Shown here: positions 9,553 through 18,612 of the stretch, in pieces
How positions within the stretch are numbered: the first letter of the stretch is position 1
How the letters are laid out: each line of letters opens with the position of its first letter
Origin: Cyanobacteria bacterium M_DeepCast_100m_m1_067
GTDB lineage: Bacteria > Cyanobacteriota > Cyanobacteriia > PCC-6307 > Cyanobiaceae
Assembly (NCBI GenBank): GCA_016882385.1
Contig: VGQC01000005.1
Location: forward strand, 1-35,573
DNA: 35,573 nt
Direction of reading: 5' to 3'
Notes under the pieces: model-generated
Seen by the model: only the letters and a program-made list of their open reading frames with translations
Database searches by the model: none
Told to the model about the DNA's origin: nothing
Position numbers and translations under genes: made by a program

Positions 9553-10932
9553 ATGGTTGTGTCTCCCACCGTTGATGCCGCAAGCGATGCCGCAAGCCTG
9601 CAGCGCTGGCAGGAGCACTGGCAGCAGCGCTGGTATCCGGTGGCCTACCTCCAGGACCTGGATCCCCGCCAACCCACCGCCTTCACTCTGCTGGAGCAGG
9701 ACCTGGTGCTGTGGTGGGACGCCGCCGCTAGCCAGTGGCGCGCCTTCGCTGATGTGTGCCCCCACCGGCTCGTGCCCCTCAGCGAAGGCCGCCTCAACGG
9801 CCGGGGCGAGCTGGAGTGCCCCTATCACGGCTGGAGTTTCAACGGCGAGGGCCGCTGCACGGCCATCCCCCAGGCGGAGGCCGATGGGGCGGCCCGGGCC
9901 TGCGCCAGTGCCCGCAGTGCCTGCCGCGCCTACGCCACCGCCAGCGGCCAGGGGCTGCTGTTTGTGTTCGCCGGCGACCCGGAGCGGGCTGCAGGGGTGC
10001 CCCTGCCGCTTGTGCCGGTGCTGGAGGAGCCCGGCTGGCTGGTGCAGGACACCTTTCGCGACCTGCCGATGGATGCCCTCACCCTGCTGGAAAACGTGCT
10101 CGATGTGAGCCACGTGCCCTTCACCCACCACCGCACCGTGGGCCGCCGCCAGAACGCCGCGCCCGTGGCCGCCGAGCTCACCAGCTCCGGGCCCGAGGGG
10201 TTCACCCTGAGCTGGCCGGAGGGGCCGCGGCGGGGCAAGCTCGGCAGCCAGTTCACCACCTTTGTGGCTCCGGGCCTGATGTGGCACGACCTCACCGCCA
10301 AGGGGTTCGCCCGGTTCATGACCGTCGTGTATGCAACGCCGATCCGGGCCGGGGAATGCCGGCTGTTTGCCCGCTTTCCTTTCCAATTCCGATCGGCGTT
10401 GCCGCGGCTGCTGCTGCGGGCTCGGCCGGTGTGGCTGCAGCACCTCGGCAACCACACGGTGCTGGAAGACGACCAGGTGTTTCTGCACGGCCAGGAGCGG
10501 GTGCTGGCGGCGCGGGGCGGCAGCGGCGCCCTGGCCCAGGCCTGCTTCCTGCCCACCAGCGCCGATGTGTATGTGCAGGCGCTGCACAACTGGGTGACCA
10601 CCATCGCTGGACCACCGGCTCCTGGCAGCGCCCTTCCTCCCCGCTGGGGTCGGGCGGCCTTGATGGACCGCTACGACAGCCACACCCGCCATTGCCGGGC
10701 CTGCTCCGGTGCCCTGCGGGGTGTGCGCCGCTGGCGGCCGCTGGTGCTGGTGGCCCTTGGCCTGGAGCTGGTGCTGGCGGCCTGGCTACCAGGGGCTGCA
10801 GCCCGTGTGGCCCTGCTGGTTGCCCTAGGCCTCACGGCGCTGCTGCTACGCCAGCTCAACCGCTGGGAGCGCCTGCTGCACCGCGGTGACGGCCATCCGC
10901 CCCGCAATGCCCTGGATCGGCGCGACGCCTGA
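9553..10932 (+). CDS. Rieske 2Fe-2S oxygenase, pheophorbide a oxygenase-like, C-terminal TM region
   Basis: Rieske ligands CPHRLVPLSEGR…CPYHGWSF; mononuclear-iron-like ENVLDVSHVPFTHH; hydrophobic C-terminus. Confidence 0.9.
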   Translation: MVVSPTVDAASDAASLQRWQEHWQQRWYPVAYLQDLDPRQPTAFTLLEQDLVLWWDAAASQWRAFADVCPHRLVPLSEGRLNGRGELECPYHGWSFNGEGRCTAIPQAEADGAARACASARSACRAYATASGQGLLFVFAGDPERAAGVPLPLVPVLEEPGWLVQDTFRDLPMDALTLLENVLDVSHVPFTHHRTVGRRQNAAPVAAELTSSGPEGFTLSWPEGPRRGKLGSQFTTFVAPGLMWHDLTAKGFARFMTVVYATPIRAGECRLFARFPFQFRSALPRLLLRARPVWLQHLGNHTVLEDDQVFLHGQERVLAARGGSGALAQACFLPTSADVYVQALHNWVTTIAGPPAPGSALPPRWGRAALMDRYDSHTRHCRACSGALRGVRRWRPLVLVALGLELVLAAWLPGAAARVALLVALGLTALLLRQLNRWERLLHRGDGHPPRNALDRRDA

Positions 10933-11133
10933 TCAGCCCCGGCCCTGCTGCAAGGGCTGCTCGCGGCAGTGGAGTTGCCAGGCCCGCAGCAGGTCGACAC
11001 GGGTGATCCGGTAGCCCAGCCGGCGGGAGGCCAGCACCAGCTCCTGCTGGCAGCGGCAGTGCCGCAGCGCCCGTTGCACCGTGGTGTCGGCTTCGGCGTC
11101 GTCCACCAACCGTTCAAGTTCGCTCCAGCTCAT
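10933..11133 (-). CDS. Nif11-like domain small protein
   Basis: MSWSELERLVDDAEADTTVQRALRHCRCQQELVLASRRLGYRITRVDLLRA follows the Nif11 pattern (short helix, 'aDttvQraL', 'iA..Gy.it..dL'). The ORF track extends upstream to 11250; the start is uncertain. Confidence 0.65.
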   Translation of the reverse strand: MSWSELERLVDDAEADTTVQRALRHCRCQQELVLASRRLGYRITRVDLLRAWQLHCREQPLQQGRG

Positions 11134-11299
11134 CGCGCGGCCGTCCGGGCCTCTCACCATGCCCAGCGGAGCGCCAGCGTGCAAGGTTCCGTCGGTCACC
11201 AAGCGCGGAAGGATCAGGGCTGCTGATCGGCGCCTGCAGACGATTGGCAATCCGGGCTGGCGGCCCTAGTTAGGAGGGAGTGGTAGCCGGGCTTGGCTG

Positions 11300-11659
11300 A
11301 TGGTGGACCAACCCGCGGAACAACCCCCTGATCGCGACGATGACGGCCTCGAGCCGGAACCACCGCCGCCGATTACGCCCCATGCCACGCCGGTGCTGGA
11401 TGAGCAGGGCCAGCTCACCTACGTCGGCGATGACGGTCGCCGCTACGTGGTGGGCTTGCCACCGGAGGCTGATGAGCAGAGCGTGGAGCGGGTGATGGCC
11501 ACCCTGGCTGCCGGCGGCGACCTGTTTCAGCAGATCGAGGGCCTGTGTCATCGCTGGATCTCTGCCGTGACGGGCCCCGACCTCGACTCCCGGGCGGCCC
11601 TGGTGCTGCTGATCACCACCTTGGAAACGGCCCTGGAAGACGCCTACGGGGAGGCGTAG
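11300..11659 (+). CDS. Conserved-looking hypothetical protein (DUF3727-like N-terminal acidic/Pro region)
   Basis: 119-aa ORF with an acidic/Pro-rich N-terminus and a structured C-terminus; family uncertain. Confidence 0.55.
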   Translation: MVDQPAEQPPDRDDDGLEPEPPPPITPHATPVLDEQGQLTYVGDDGRRYVVGLPPEADEQSVERVMATLAAGGDLFQQIEGLCHRWISAVTGPDLDSRAALVLLITTLETALEDAYGEA

Positions 11660-12765
11660 AGCGCGCGGCGGATGGTCGCCTCGCTCACGTCACTGCGGAT
11701 CTCCACGCTGCCGATCGCCGTGGGCAGCACGAAGCGCACCTGGCCGTTACGCACTTTTTTGTCGCCCTGGAGGCAGCTGAGCACGGCTTCGGGGTCCAGT
11801 TCCGGCCAGCGGTGGGGCAGGCCGGCCGCTTCGATCAGGGCCAGCTGGCGTTGCTGCTCGGCAGTGCTCCAAAGCCCCATGGCCACGGCGATCTCACCGG
11901 CGGCGGCCATGCCGATGGCCACCGCTTCGCCATGCAGCCAGGTGCCATACCCGCACAGGGTTTCCACCACGTGCCCCAGGGTGTGGCCGTAGTTGAGGAT
12001 CGCCCGCAGTCCGCCCTCGTGTTCATCGGCGGCCACCACACGGGCCTTGGCGGCGGCGGAGCGCTCCAGCAGGATCTGCAGCAGGCCCGGGCCCACGGCC
12101 GTTCTGGAGCTGATGCAGCCAGCAGCCTCCAGCTCGCCAAACAGCGCGGCGTCGCCGATCACGCCGTACTTGATCACCTCGGCCATGCCGGCTCGGAATT
12201 CCCGCTCCGGCAGCGTGGTGAGGGTGGTGGGGTCGATCAGCACCAGCCGCGGCTGGTGGAAGGCACCGATCAGGTTTTTGCCGCCCGGATGGTTGACCCC
12301 CGTTTTGCCGCCGATGGCCGCATCGACCATCGCCAGCAGGGTGGTGGGCACCTGCACCACGGCGATGCCCCGCAGCCAGGTGGCGGCGGCAAAGCCCGCC
12401 ATGTCGCCCACCACGCCGCCGCCGAGGGCCACGATCAAGGAGCCGCGCTCCAGCTTGCGGGCGAAGGCAGCGTCGTGAATCTGGGCCACGGTGGCGGGGG
12501 TTTTCTGGTCTTCCCCCGCCTCAATCACCAGGGTGCTGGCCTCGAAGCCGGCGGCCTGCAGGCTGGCCAGGGCGGTGGCGCCGTAGTGCTCCTGCACCAC
12601 GGGGTTGGTCACCATCAGCACCTTGGTGCCTTCTTTCATGCCGCGGGCGCGGATCTGCTCGCCCAGGCTGGCCAAGGCGCCGGTGCCGATCACCACCGGA
12701 TAGGGGTTGGCGCTCAGCGCCACCTCGATGGTGCGCAGCGGGCAGGCGGCTGGGGTCGCAGTCAT
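11644..12765 (-). CDS. aroB: 3-dehydroquinate synthase
   Basis: [76 protein letters not shown] at 12765 ([17 protein letters not shown]) is preferred over the ORF-track start at 13467. Confidence 0.96.
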   Translation of the reverse strand: MTATPAACPLRTIEVALSANPYPVVIGTGALASLGEQIRARGMKEGTKVLMVTNPVVQEHYGATALASLQAAGFEASTLVIEAGEDQKTPATVAQIHDAAFARKLERGSLIVALGGGVVGDMAGFAAATWLRGIAVVQVPTTLLAMVDAAIGGKTGVNHPGGKNLIGAFHQPRLVLIDPTTLTTLPEREFRAGMAEVIKYGVIGDAALFGELEAAGCISSRTAVGPGLLQILLERSAAAKARVVAADEHEGGLRAILNYGHTLGHVVETLCGYGTWLHGEAVAIGMAAAGEIAVAMGLWSTAEQQRQLALIEAAGLPHRWPELDPEAVLSCLQGDKKVRNGQVRFVLPTAIGSVEIRSDVSEATIRRALYASP

Positions 12766-12855
12766 CGGCAGGGGCGGGCGTCGCTTGAGGCTAAAGCCGT
12801 CCCTGGAACAGCTCTGCAGCAGCGGGTTCCACAATGGAGCGACCTGGTGTCGTTC

Positions 12856-13740
12856 ATGGCTCTCTCCACCCCCCGCACGGCCACGGCCTGGGGTTTTCTG
12901 CTTCCGGCTCTGGTGCTGATCGGGCTGTCGGTGCTGATCCCGGCGGCGATGGCTCTGGTGATGAGCGTCAGCCAGGCCGGCCTGGATGTGAGTGAGCCAC
13001 TGCGCTTTGTGGGCCTGGCCAACGTGCGGCGGCTGCTGGCCGATCCGATGTTTTTCCGGGTCACCGGCACCACCTTTCTCTACCTGGTGGGGGTCGTTCC
13101 GCCGATCGTGATCGGCGCCCTGGCCCTGGCGGTGCTGGTCAACCGCCAGCTGCCGGGGATTCATTGGTTCCGTGGCGCCTTCTATACGCCGGTGTTGGTG
13201 TCGATCGTGGTGGCGGCGATCGCCTTCCGCTGGATCTACGCCGAAAACGGCCTGGTGAACGGTTGGTTGAGCGCGCTGTTGGGCGCGTCCTTTCAACCCA
13301 TCGGTTTCCTCACCGCGCCGCTGCTGGCGCTTCCCTCGGTGATGCTCGTCACCTTGTGGAAGGGCCTGGGCTACTACATGGTGATCTTCCTGGCCGGCCT
13401 GCAGGGCATCTCCCCCGACCTCTACGAAGCGGCGGCGCTCGATGGCAGCGAGGGCCTGCGCAAGCACCTGGACATCACCCTGCCCTTGCTGCGCCCCTAC
13501 ATCACCCTGGTGGCGGTGATTTCAGCCATTGCCGCCACCAAGGTGTTTGAGGAGGTCTACCTGATGACCCAGGGCGGACCAGCCGACTCCACGCGCACCT
13601 TGGTTTATTACGTCTACGACCAGGCCTTCGCCGAGCTGGAGATCAGCTACGCCTGCACGATCGGCCTGGCGTTGTTTCTGATCGTGCTGCTGCTCAGCCT
13701 GGTGCGGTACCTGTTCGCCGGCGACCGCGGATTGAGCTGA
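12856..13740 (+). CDS. Sugar ABC transporter permease (MalF/UgpA type)
   Basis: TM-rich; EAA loop [52 protein letters not shown] at 12856; the ORF-track start (11545) is antisense to aroB and spurious. Confidence 0.9.
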   Translation: MALSTPRTATAWGFLLPALVLIGLSVLIPAAMALVMSVSQAGLDVSEPLRFVGLANVRRLLADPMFFRVTGTTFLYLVGVVPPIVIGALALAVLVNRQLPGIHWFRGAFYTPVLVSIVVAAIAFRWIYAENGLVNGWLSALLGASFQPIGFLTAPLLALPSVMLVTLWKGLGYYMVIFLAGLQGISPDLYEAAALDGSEGLRKHLDITLPLLRPYITLVAVISAIAATKVFEEVYLMTQGGPADSTRTLVYYVYDQAFAELEISYACTIGLALFLIVLLLSLVRYLFAGDRGLS

Positions 13741-13808
13741 CCCCCCCTGGCGCCGTAACGTGATGGATTGCCATCGAGAAGGGGCGATTCCCGACTCTGC
13801 CAACACCT

Positions 13809-15020
13809 ATGGCTGAGCCAACAGCCTCGCCCTTGATGCCCTCCATTGGCGTGGTGGGTGGCGGCCAGCTGGCCTGGATGCTGGCGTCCGCGGCCCAGCA
13901 GCTGCAGGTGCCCCTGCACGTGCAAACCCCGGGGGCCCATGACCCGGCCACAGCGCTGGCCACCACGGTGGTGCTGGCCGAGCTCGACGATGTCGCCGCC
14001 ACCCGCGAGCTGGCCCGCCGCTGCAGCGCCATCACCTTCGAAAACGAGTGGGTCGACCTGCCGGCCCTGGCGCCCCTCAGTTTTGACGGCATCCGTTTCC
14101 TGCCCAGCCTGGAAGCGCTCTCGCCATTGGTGAGCAAGCGCAGCCAACGTCAGTTGCTGCAGCAGTTGGGTTTGCCGGCTCCCCGTTGGTGTGATCTGCC
14201 CTCCGATGGGGTGCTGCCGGATGGCTTCTCCTATCCCCTGATGGCCAAGGCCTCCACCGGCGGCTACGACGGCAAGGGCACGGCTGTGATCCAGGGGCCA
14301 GAGGATCTCCAGGCGCTTCTGGCCCGTATTCCCGCCAGCGACTGGATCCTCGAAGAGCTGGTGTCCTTTGAGCTGGAGCTTTCCCAGCTTGCCTGCCGCG
14401 ACCGGGCCGGCAATCTGCAGTGCTACCCGCTGGTGCAGACCCACCAGCATCAGCAGGTGTGTGACTGGGTGCTGGCACCGGCGTCCGTGCCCCATGCGGT
14501 GCAGGCCTACGCCCGCAACATCGCTGCCTCCCTGCTCACCGCCATCAACTACGTGGGGGTGCTGTCGATTGAGTTCTTCTACGGACCGGGCGGGCTCCAG
14601 GTCAATGAGATTGCCCCACGCACCCACAACTCCGGCCACTTCACGATTGAGGCGGCTCACACCAGTCAGTTTGCGCAGCAGGTGCGCATCGTTGCCGGCC
14701 TGCCGATGGGACCCGTGGAGTTGCAGGTGCCTGGAGCCCTGATGGTGAATCTGCTCGGTTTTGAGAGCTCCGACGCCGACTACCAAAGCCAACGCGACGC
14801 CCTCGCGGCCTTGCCCCAGGCCACGGTGCATTGGTACGGCAAGCAAGGGTCCAGCCCGGGGCGCAAGCTGGGCCATGTCACCGTGTTGCTGGCGGGCACC
14901 ACCCCCCAGGAGCGGGAAGAGCAGGCGCAGCAGCTGCTGGAGCAGGTGCGCAGGATCTGGCCCCTACCGCCTGCGGCGGCACCGAGCGCCCTGGCCCCGT
15001 CGCTCGCCGAATCGGGCTGA
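13809..15020 (+). CDS. purK: 5-(carboxyamino)imidazole ribonucleotide synthase
   Basis: IGVVGGGQLAWMLASAA, ITFENEWVDLPAL, KASTGGYDGKGTAVI, VNEIAPRTHNSGHFTIEA. Confidence 0.95.
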   Translation: MAEPTASPLMPSIGVVGGGQLAWMLASAAQQLQVPLHVQTPGAHDPATALATTVVLAELDDVAATRELARRCSAITFENEWVDLPALAPLSFDGIRFLPSLEALSPLVSKRSQRQLLQQLGLPAPRWCDLPSDGVLPDGFSYPLMAKASTGGYDGKGTAVIQGPEDLQALLARIPASDWILEELVSFELELSQLACRDRAGNLQCYPLVQTHQHQQVCDWVLAPASVPHAVQAYARNIAASLLTAINYVGVLSIEFFYGPGGLQVNEIAPRTHNSGHFTIEAAHTSQFAQQVRIVAGLPMGPVELQVPGALMVNLLGFESSDADYQSQRDALAALPQATVHWYGKQGSSPGRKLGHVTVLLAGTTPQEREEQAQQLLEQVRRIWPLPPAAAPSALAPSLAESG

Positions 15021-15045
15021 ATCGGCGGGAATCGGCTTACAGTGC

Positions 15046-15230
15046 CAGCGGACTGCCGTGTTGGTCACTGCCTTTTACAGTTTTCTGATCTGACTCCCTT
15101 TTCGACATGGGGGGTCTGCAGCGGAAGCAACGTAAGCCGGCCTCGTAGCCGGAAACGGCGCCCCGTCCTTGACCCCCCTTCTGGTTCCACCAGGTCGAAC
15201 ACTGGGGCAAAACGGCACGGCGGTCCACCC
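15046..15230 (+). ncRNA. ssaA: 6S RNA candidate (cyanobacterial 6Sa / ssaA type)
   Basis: Closing stem GGACTGCCGTG (15050-15060) pairs with CACGGCGGTCC (15216-15226), one G-U wobble. Internal GGGGGGTC pairs with GACCCCCC. Apical CCGGC…GCCGG hairpin. Lies in an otherwise noncoding gap directly downstream of purK, the position reported for 6Sa in other cyanobacteria. Exact ends are not determined. Confidence 0.8.
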
Positions 15231-15277
15231 CTTTCACCCCAACCAGTGCAACCAACCTGATCGGCCCTGCTGCGTCT

Positions 15278-15925
15278 TCAGCGCACTTCGATCAGCTCAC
15301 TGGCCGGATAGCGCACCTTGGCCAAAGTGGCATGTTTGTCGCTGTCTGAGCGGTGGCCCACGGCGCACACCACGCAGCTGCGGTAGGGCCCATTCTCCAG
15401 TCCCAGGATGCGGTCATAGGCCGCCGGGTCGAAGCCCTCAATCGCGCAGGTGTCCACCTCCAGCAGGGCAGCGGCCGTCATCAAGGTGCCCAGGGCGATG
15501 TACACCTGGTTGCTCGCCCAGCGCGCGATCTGCTGGCTGCGGGGGCCGTGGATCAGGTCAACGTCGATCATCTGGCGGTAGGTGGCCAGGTCGGCTGGAT
15601 CGAGGCCGCGCGTCTGGGCCATGGTCGTGATCAGCCGGTCGGCTTCCGCCGGGCCGATTTGGCGTTGCACCAGAAACACCACCAGATGGGAGGCGTCGGT
15701 GATCTGGCTCTGGTTCCACGACTCGGGCCGCAGCTGCTCGCGCAGGCCGGGGTCGTGGATCACCAGGAATTTCCAGGGCTGCAGCCCGTAGCTCGACGGG
15801 CTCTGCACCAGGGCGTTCTCCAGGGCGCTCCAGGTGACCGCGTCGATCCGGCGGCTCGGGTCGAACACCTTGGTGGCGTAGCGCCAGGCCATGGCCCCAT
15901 CGAGCTGGGCTGGGGTGATCGGCAT
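15278..15925 (-). CDS. Nitroreductase-family NAD(P)H-dependent oxidoreductase
   Basis: MAWRYATKVFDPSRRI…SPSSYGLQPWKFLVI; CAIEGFDPAAYD; CVVCAVGHRSDSDK. Confidence 0.9.
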   Translation of the reverse strand: MPITPAQLDGAMAWRYATKVFDPSRRIDAVTWSALENALVQSPSSYGLQPWKFLVIHDPGLREQLRPESWNQSQITDASHLVVFLVQRQIGPAEADRLITTMAQTRGLDPADLATYRQMIDVDLIHGPRSQQIARWASNQVYIALGTLMTAAALLEVDTCAIEGFDPAAYDRILGLENGPYRSCVVCAVGHRSDSDKHATLAKVRYPASELIEVR

Positions 15926-15967
15926 GGGCGGCGACAGGAGGCTGGATCAGAGGGCATTCTGGACTGC

Positions 15968-16435
15968 ATGGTTGTTGAAGACGGGTTCGGCCCGCCTGCC
16001 GCGATGGAGTCCTTTCAGCAGGCCTTTGAAGCGTTGCTCTGCCTCGCTCCGGGGCCGGTTTTTCCCCGGGCCCGCCAGCTCTATCTGCGCAAATACCCGC
16101 TGGAAGGCAGGCGGACCGAAGACGGTGCGCCGGCCTCCCCCGGCGGGCTGCGTGATCGCTTCCGCACCTTTCTGCTGGAGGAGGAGATCCAGGAGTCGAG
16201 TGGGGGGATCGTGCGGGTGCGGGCCCTGGCGTTTGCGGTGGTGCACTGGCAGGCCCCCCAGGTCAACGCCAACGCCTACACCGCCTATCTGGAGCAGCGC
16301 TGGCAGCTTCAGCCCGATGGGCTGAGCTTGGAGCCCGGCAGTTGGTTTCGCGAGGCAGGAGCCTATGCGCGCTTTCGGGCGCCGGCGGTTTACGAGCGCT
16401 CGCCCTCCGGTGAATTGCTGTTGGGTGACGCCTGA
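15968..16435 (+). CDS. Hypothetical protein, probably cyanobacteria-conserved
   Basis: 155-aa ORF from ATG 15968 (MVVEDGFGPPAAMESFQQAFEALLCLAPGPVFPRARQLYLRKYPLEGR…). The ORF-track upstream extension is antisense to the nitroreductase. Confidence 0.65.
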   Translation: MVVEDGFGPPAAMESFQQAFEALLCLAPGPVFPRARQLYLRKYPLEGRRTEDGAPASPGGLRDRFRTFLLEEEIQESSGGIVRVRALAFAVVHWQAPQVNANAYTAYLEQRWQLQPDGLSLEPGSWFREAGAYARFRAPAVYERSPSGELLLGDA

Positions 16436-16707
16436 CCCAGCAACTGATCCAGCTGCTGCTGCAGTTGCTCGCGGCTCCAGCCAGTCACCACGAATACCTC
16501 CTGGACACTGCTGCCGCGCCGGGCGACCAGCTTGTGGCCACCGGTGATCGGGGCTGACACGCGCAGCCGCAGCTGGGCGCTGCGGCCCCGCACCCGGCTG
16601 ATCACCGCCGGAGTCACCGTGTCGATGCCGGGGCAGCGGGCCAGCCGCTTGAGCAGGGGCACCAGGCCCTCGATATAGGTGCTGTGGGTAATCACCACCC
16701 GGCCCAT
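16390..16707 (-). CDS. DUF2103 predicted metal-binding protein
   Basis: MGRVVITHSTYIEGLVPLLKRLARCPGIDTVTPAVISRVRGRSAQLRLRVSAPITGGHKLVARRGSSVQEVFVVT; start overlaps the clpS stop. Confidence 0.8.
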   Translation of the reverse strand: MGRVVITHSTYIEGLVPLLKRLARCPGIDTVTPAVISRVRGRSAQLRLRVSAPITGGHKLVARRGSSVQEVFVVTGWSREQLQQQLDQLLGQASPNSNSPEGERS

Positions 16708-17036
16708 CAGGCGGGCTCCAGGGGTGCCATGGTCAGCCCTTCGGCTCCGAGTTGCTGGTGGTAGAGCTCGGCCTGTTCCTGGGGCCCGCACCACACCACT
16801 GCCGAGCCCTCGCTGTCGATGCGGTGCGCCAGGGCCCAGGCCTGATCTGGCTGCATCGCCGGGATAAAGCGCACCAGACACTCCACGACGTGCTGGAAGG
16901 TGTTCACGTCGTCGTCGAGCACCACCACCTTGAAGTGGGGGTAGGGCTGGCGCAGCCGCTGCCGCTCCTGCACGGCGGCGGGGGAGGAACTCGCCATCAG
17001 CACAGGCTGAATCACTTCCATCGCCCCAAGCTCCAC
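16707..17036 (-). CDS. clpS: ATP-dependent Clp protease adaptor ClpS
   Basis: PHFKVVVLDDDVNTFQHVVECLVRFIPAMQPDQAWALAHRIDSEGSAVVW core. Confidence 0.92.
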   Translation of the reverse strand: MELGAMEVIQPVLMASSSPAAVQERQRLRQPYPHFKVVVLDDDVNTFQHVVECLVRFIPAMQPDQAWALAHRIDSEGSAVVWCGPQEQAELYHQQLGAEGLTMAPLEPA

Positions 17037-17084
17037 ACCTGACCCACCCTAGGTAAAGTGCCGCCAACGACTGATGGCAGCGCC

Positions 17085-17186
17085 ATGTTGATCACCGTGG
17101 GTTGGGCGTCACTGGCAGCCCTGTTCAGCTTTTCGATCGCGATGGTGGTCTGGGGTCGTCATGGCGACAACAGCATCAAGTTCTGA
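17085..17186 (+). CDS. petN: Cytochrome b6-f complex subunit 8 (PetN)
   Basis: Not in the ORF track (33 aa). Translation [33 protein letters not shown] matches the PetN pattern (GWASL..F.FS.AMVVWGR.G). Confidence 0.93.
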   Translation: MLITVGWASLAALFSFSIAMVVWGRHGDNSIKF

Positions 17187-17206
17187 TTGCGGCCCGGCAA
17201 TTTTCG

Positions 17207-17359
17207 GTGCCTGAGCTGCCCCTTTCCCTCCCCCAGCTGCTGTCGGCCATCGCCGCTTTGCTGCTGGTGTTTGTCAGTGGTGGGGTGATCTACCTCTCCA
17301 CGGTGGAGTGGCGGGATCGCCGGCGCCGCAAGGCGCTTGAAGCCAAGCGGCGCTCGTGA
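17207..17359 (+). CDS. 50-aa single-TM protein between petN and cofH
   Basis: GTG start 17207: MPELPLSLPQLLSAIAALLLVFVSGGVIYLSTVEWRDRRRRKALEAKRRS. One TM helix and a basic tail; 4-nt overlap with cofH. Confidence 0.7.
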   Translation: MPELPLSLPQLLSAIAALLLVFVSGGVIYLSTVEWRDRRRRKALEAKRRS

Positions 17360-18612
17360 TTCCGGCCGGGCTCGCCGCCTGGGCCTGGCGTACGGCAGAT
17401 CAACTGTTGGTGCCGCCACCCGAACAGGCGGGGCATGGCGCCCTGCCTGACGTGCTTGCGGCCATTGCCGATCTCCACGCTGCTGCTCGATCCGACGTGG
17501 AGTCGACCGATCCGCAAGCGCTGCCTCGGGCTTTGGCACCGCTGGCCCTGGCCCTGCTGCGTCAGCCCACAAGCGGCCCGGCCGACGAGCACCTGCGCCG
17601 TGCCGCCGATGCCCTGCGGCAGGCTTTGGCGGGCAACACGGTCACCTACGTGGTGAACCGCAACCTCAACGTCTCCAACCACTGCATCAAGCACTGCAGC
17701 TTCTGCGCCTTTCGCCGCGATGCCGGTGAACCGGGCGCCTACTGGCTCGCGGCAGCGGAACTGGAGCGGCGGGCCGCCGAGGCCCTTGAGGCCGGCGCCA
17801 CCGAGCTCTGCATCCAGGGCGGCCTCAACCCCGCCGCCACCGTGGAGGGCAGCCAGCTGGCCTACGCCGAACAGCTGCTGCAGCGGTTGCAGCAAGCCGC
17901 CCCGGGTCTGCATCTGCATGCCTTCTCCCCCCAGGAGCTCCTGTATTTCGCCCAGCACGACGGCCTCTCCCTGGATCATGTGCTGGAGCGGCTGCAGGCG
18001 GCGGGGCTGGGCTCGGTGCCGGGCACGGCAGCCGAGGTGCTGAGTGAGCCGGTGCGGCGGGTGCTCTGCCCCGAGAAGCTCTCGGCGCGGGACTGGGTGG
18101 CGGTGATGCTGCAGGTGCACCAGCACGGGCTGCCGTCCACCAGCACCTTGATGGCCGGCCACATCGAGGGCCCGGCCGATCGGGCGGCCCATCTGCTCAC
18201 CTTGGGGGCCATGCAGCGCTATGCCTGGCAGCATCAGCGCCAGGGTTTCACGGAGTTTGTGCTGCTGCCGTTCGTGGGCGCCTCGGCGCCGGCCGCCCTG
18301 CGGGCCCGGGTGCGGCGCGACCAGCCCGATGTCGCGGCGATGCTGCGGCTCACCGCCCAGGCCCGGATCCTGCTGGGGCCCTGGTTTCCCTTCCACCAGC
18401 CGAGCTGGGTGAAGCTCACCCTCGCCGGCGCCGCCGAAGCGTTGCGCTGGGGCTGCAACGACCTGGGCGGCACCTTGATGGAGGAGCACATCACCACGAT
18501 GGCAGGGGCCAGCGGCGGCACTTGCCAGTCGCCCGAGGCTCTCGAGGCAGCAGCCCGTCAGCTGGGCCGTCCGGTGCGTCGCCGCACCACCCTCTACGGA
18601 GCTGTGGCATGA
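17356..18612 (+). CDS. cofH: FO synthase subunit 2 (radical SAM, deazaflavin biosynthesis)
   Basis: Radical SAM VTYVVNRNLNVSNHCIKHCSFCAFRR; ELCIQGGLNP; GSVPGTAAEVL; GTLMEEHITTMAGA. Confidence 0.93.
   Translation: MIPAGLAAWAWRTADQLLVPPPEQAGHGALPDVLAAIADLHAAARSDVESTDPQALPRALAPLALALLRQPTSGPADEHLRRAADALRQALAGNTVTYVVNRNLNVSNHCIKHCSFCAFRRDAGEPGAYWLAAAELERRAAEALEAGATELCIQGGLNPAATVEGSQLAYAEQLLQRLQQAAPGLHLHAFSPQELLYFAQHDGLSLDHVLERLQAAGLGSVPGTAAEVLSEPVRRVLCPEKLSARDWVAVMLQVHQHGLPSTSTLMAGHIEGPADRAAHLLTLGAMQRYAWQHQRQGFTEFVLLPFVGASAPAALRARVRRDQPDVAAMLRLTAQARILLGPWFPFHQPSWVKLTLAGAAEALRWGCNDLGGTLMEEHITTMAGASGGTCQSPEALEAAARQLGRPVRRRTTLYGAVA

Noticed and set aside
11545-12855. N-terminal extension of the 731-aa ORF ending at 13740
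   Set aside because: Antisense to aroB; the permease begins at [14 protein letters not shown] (12856).
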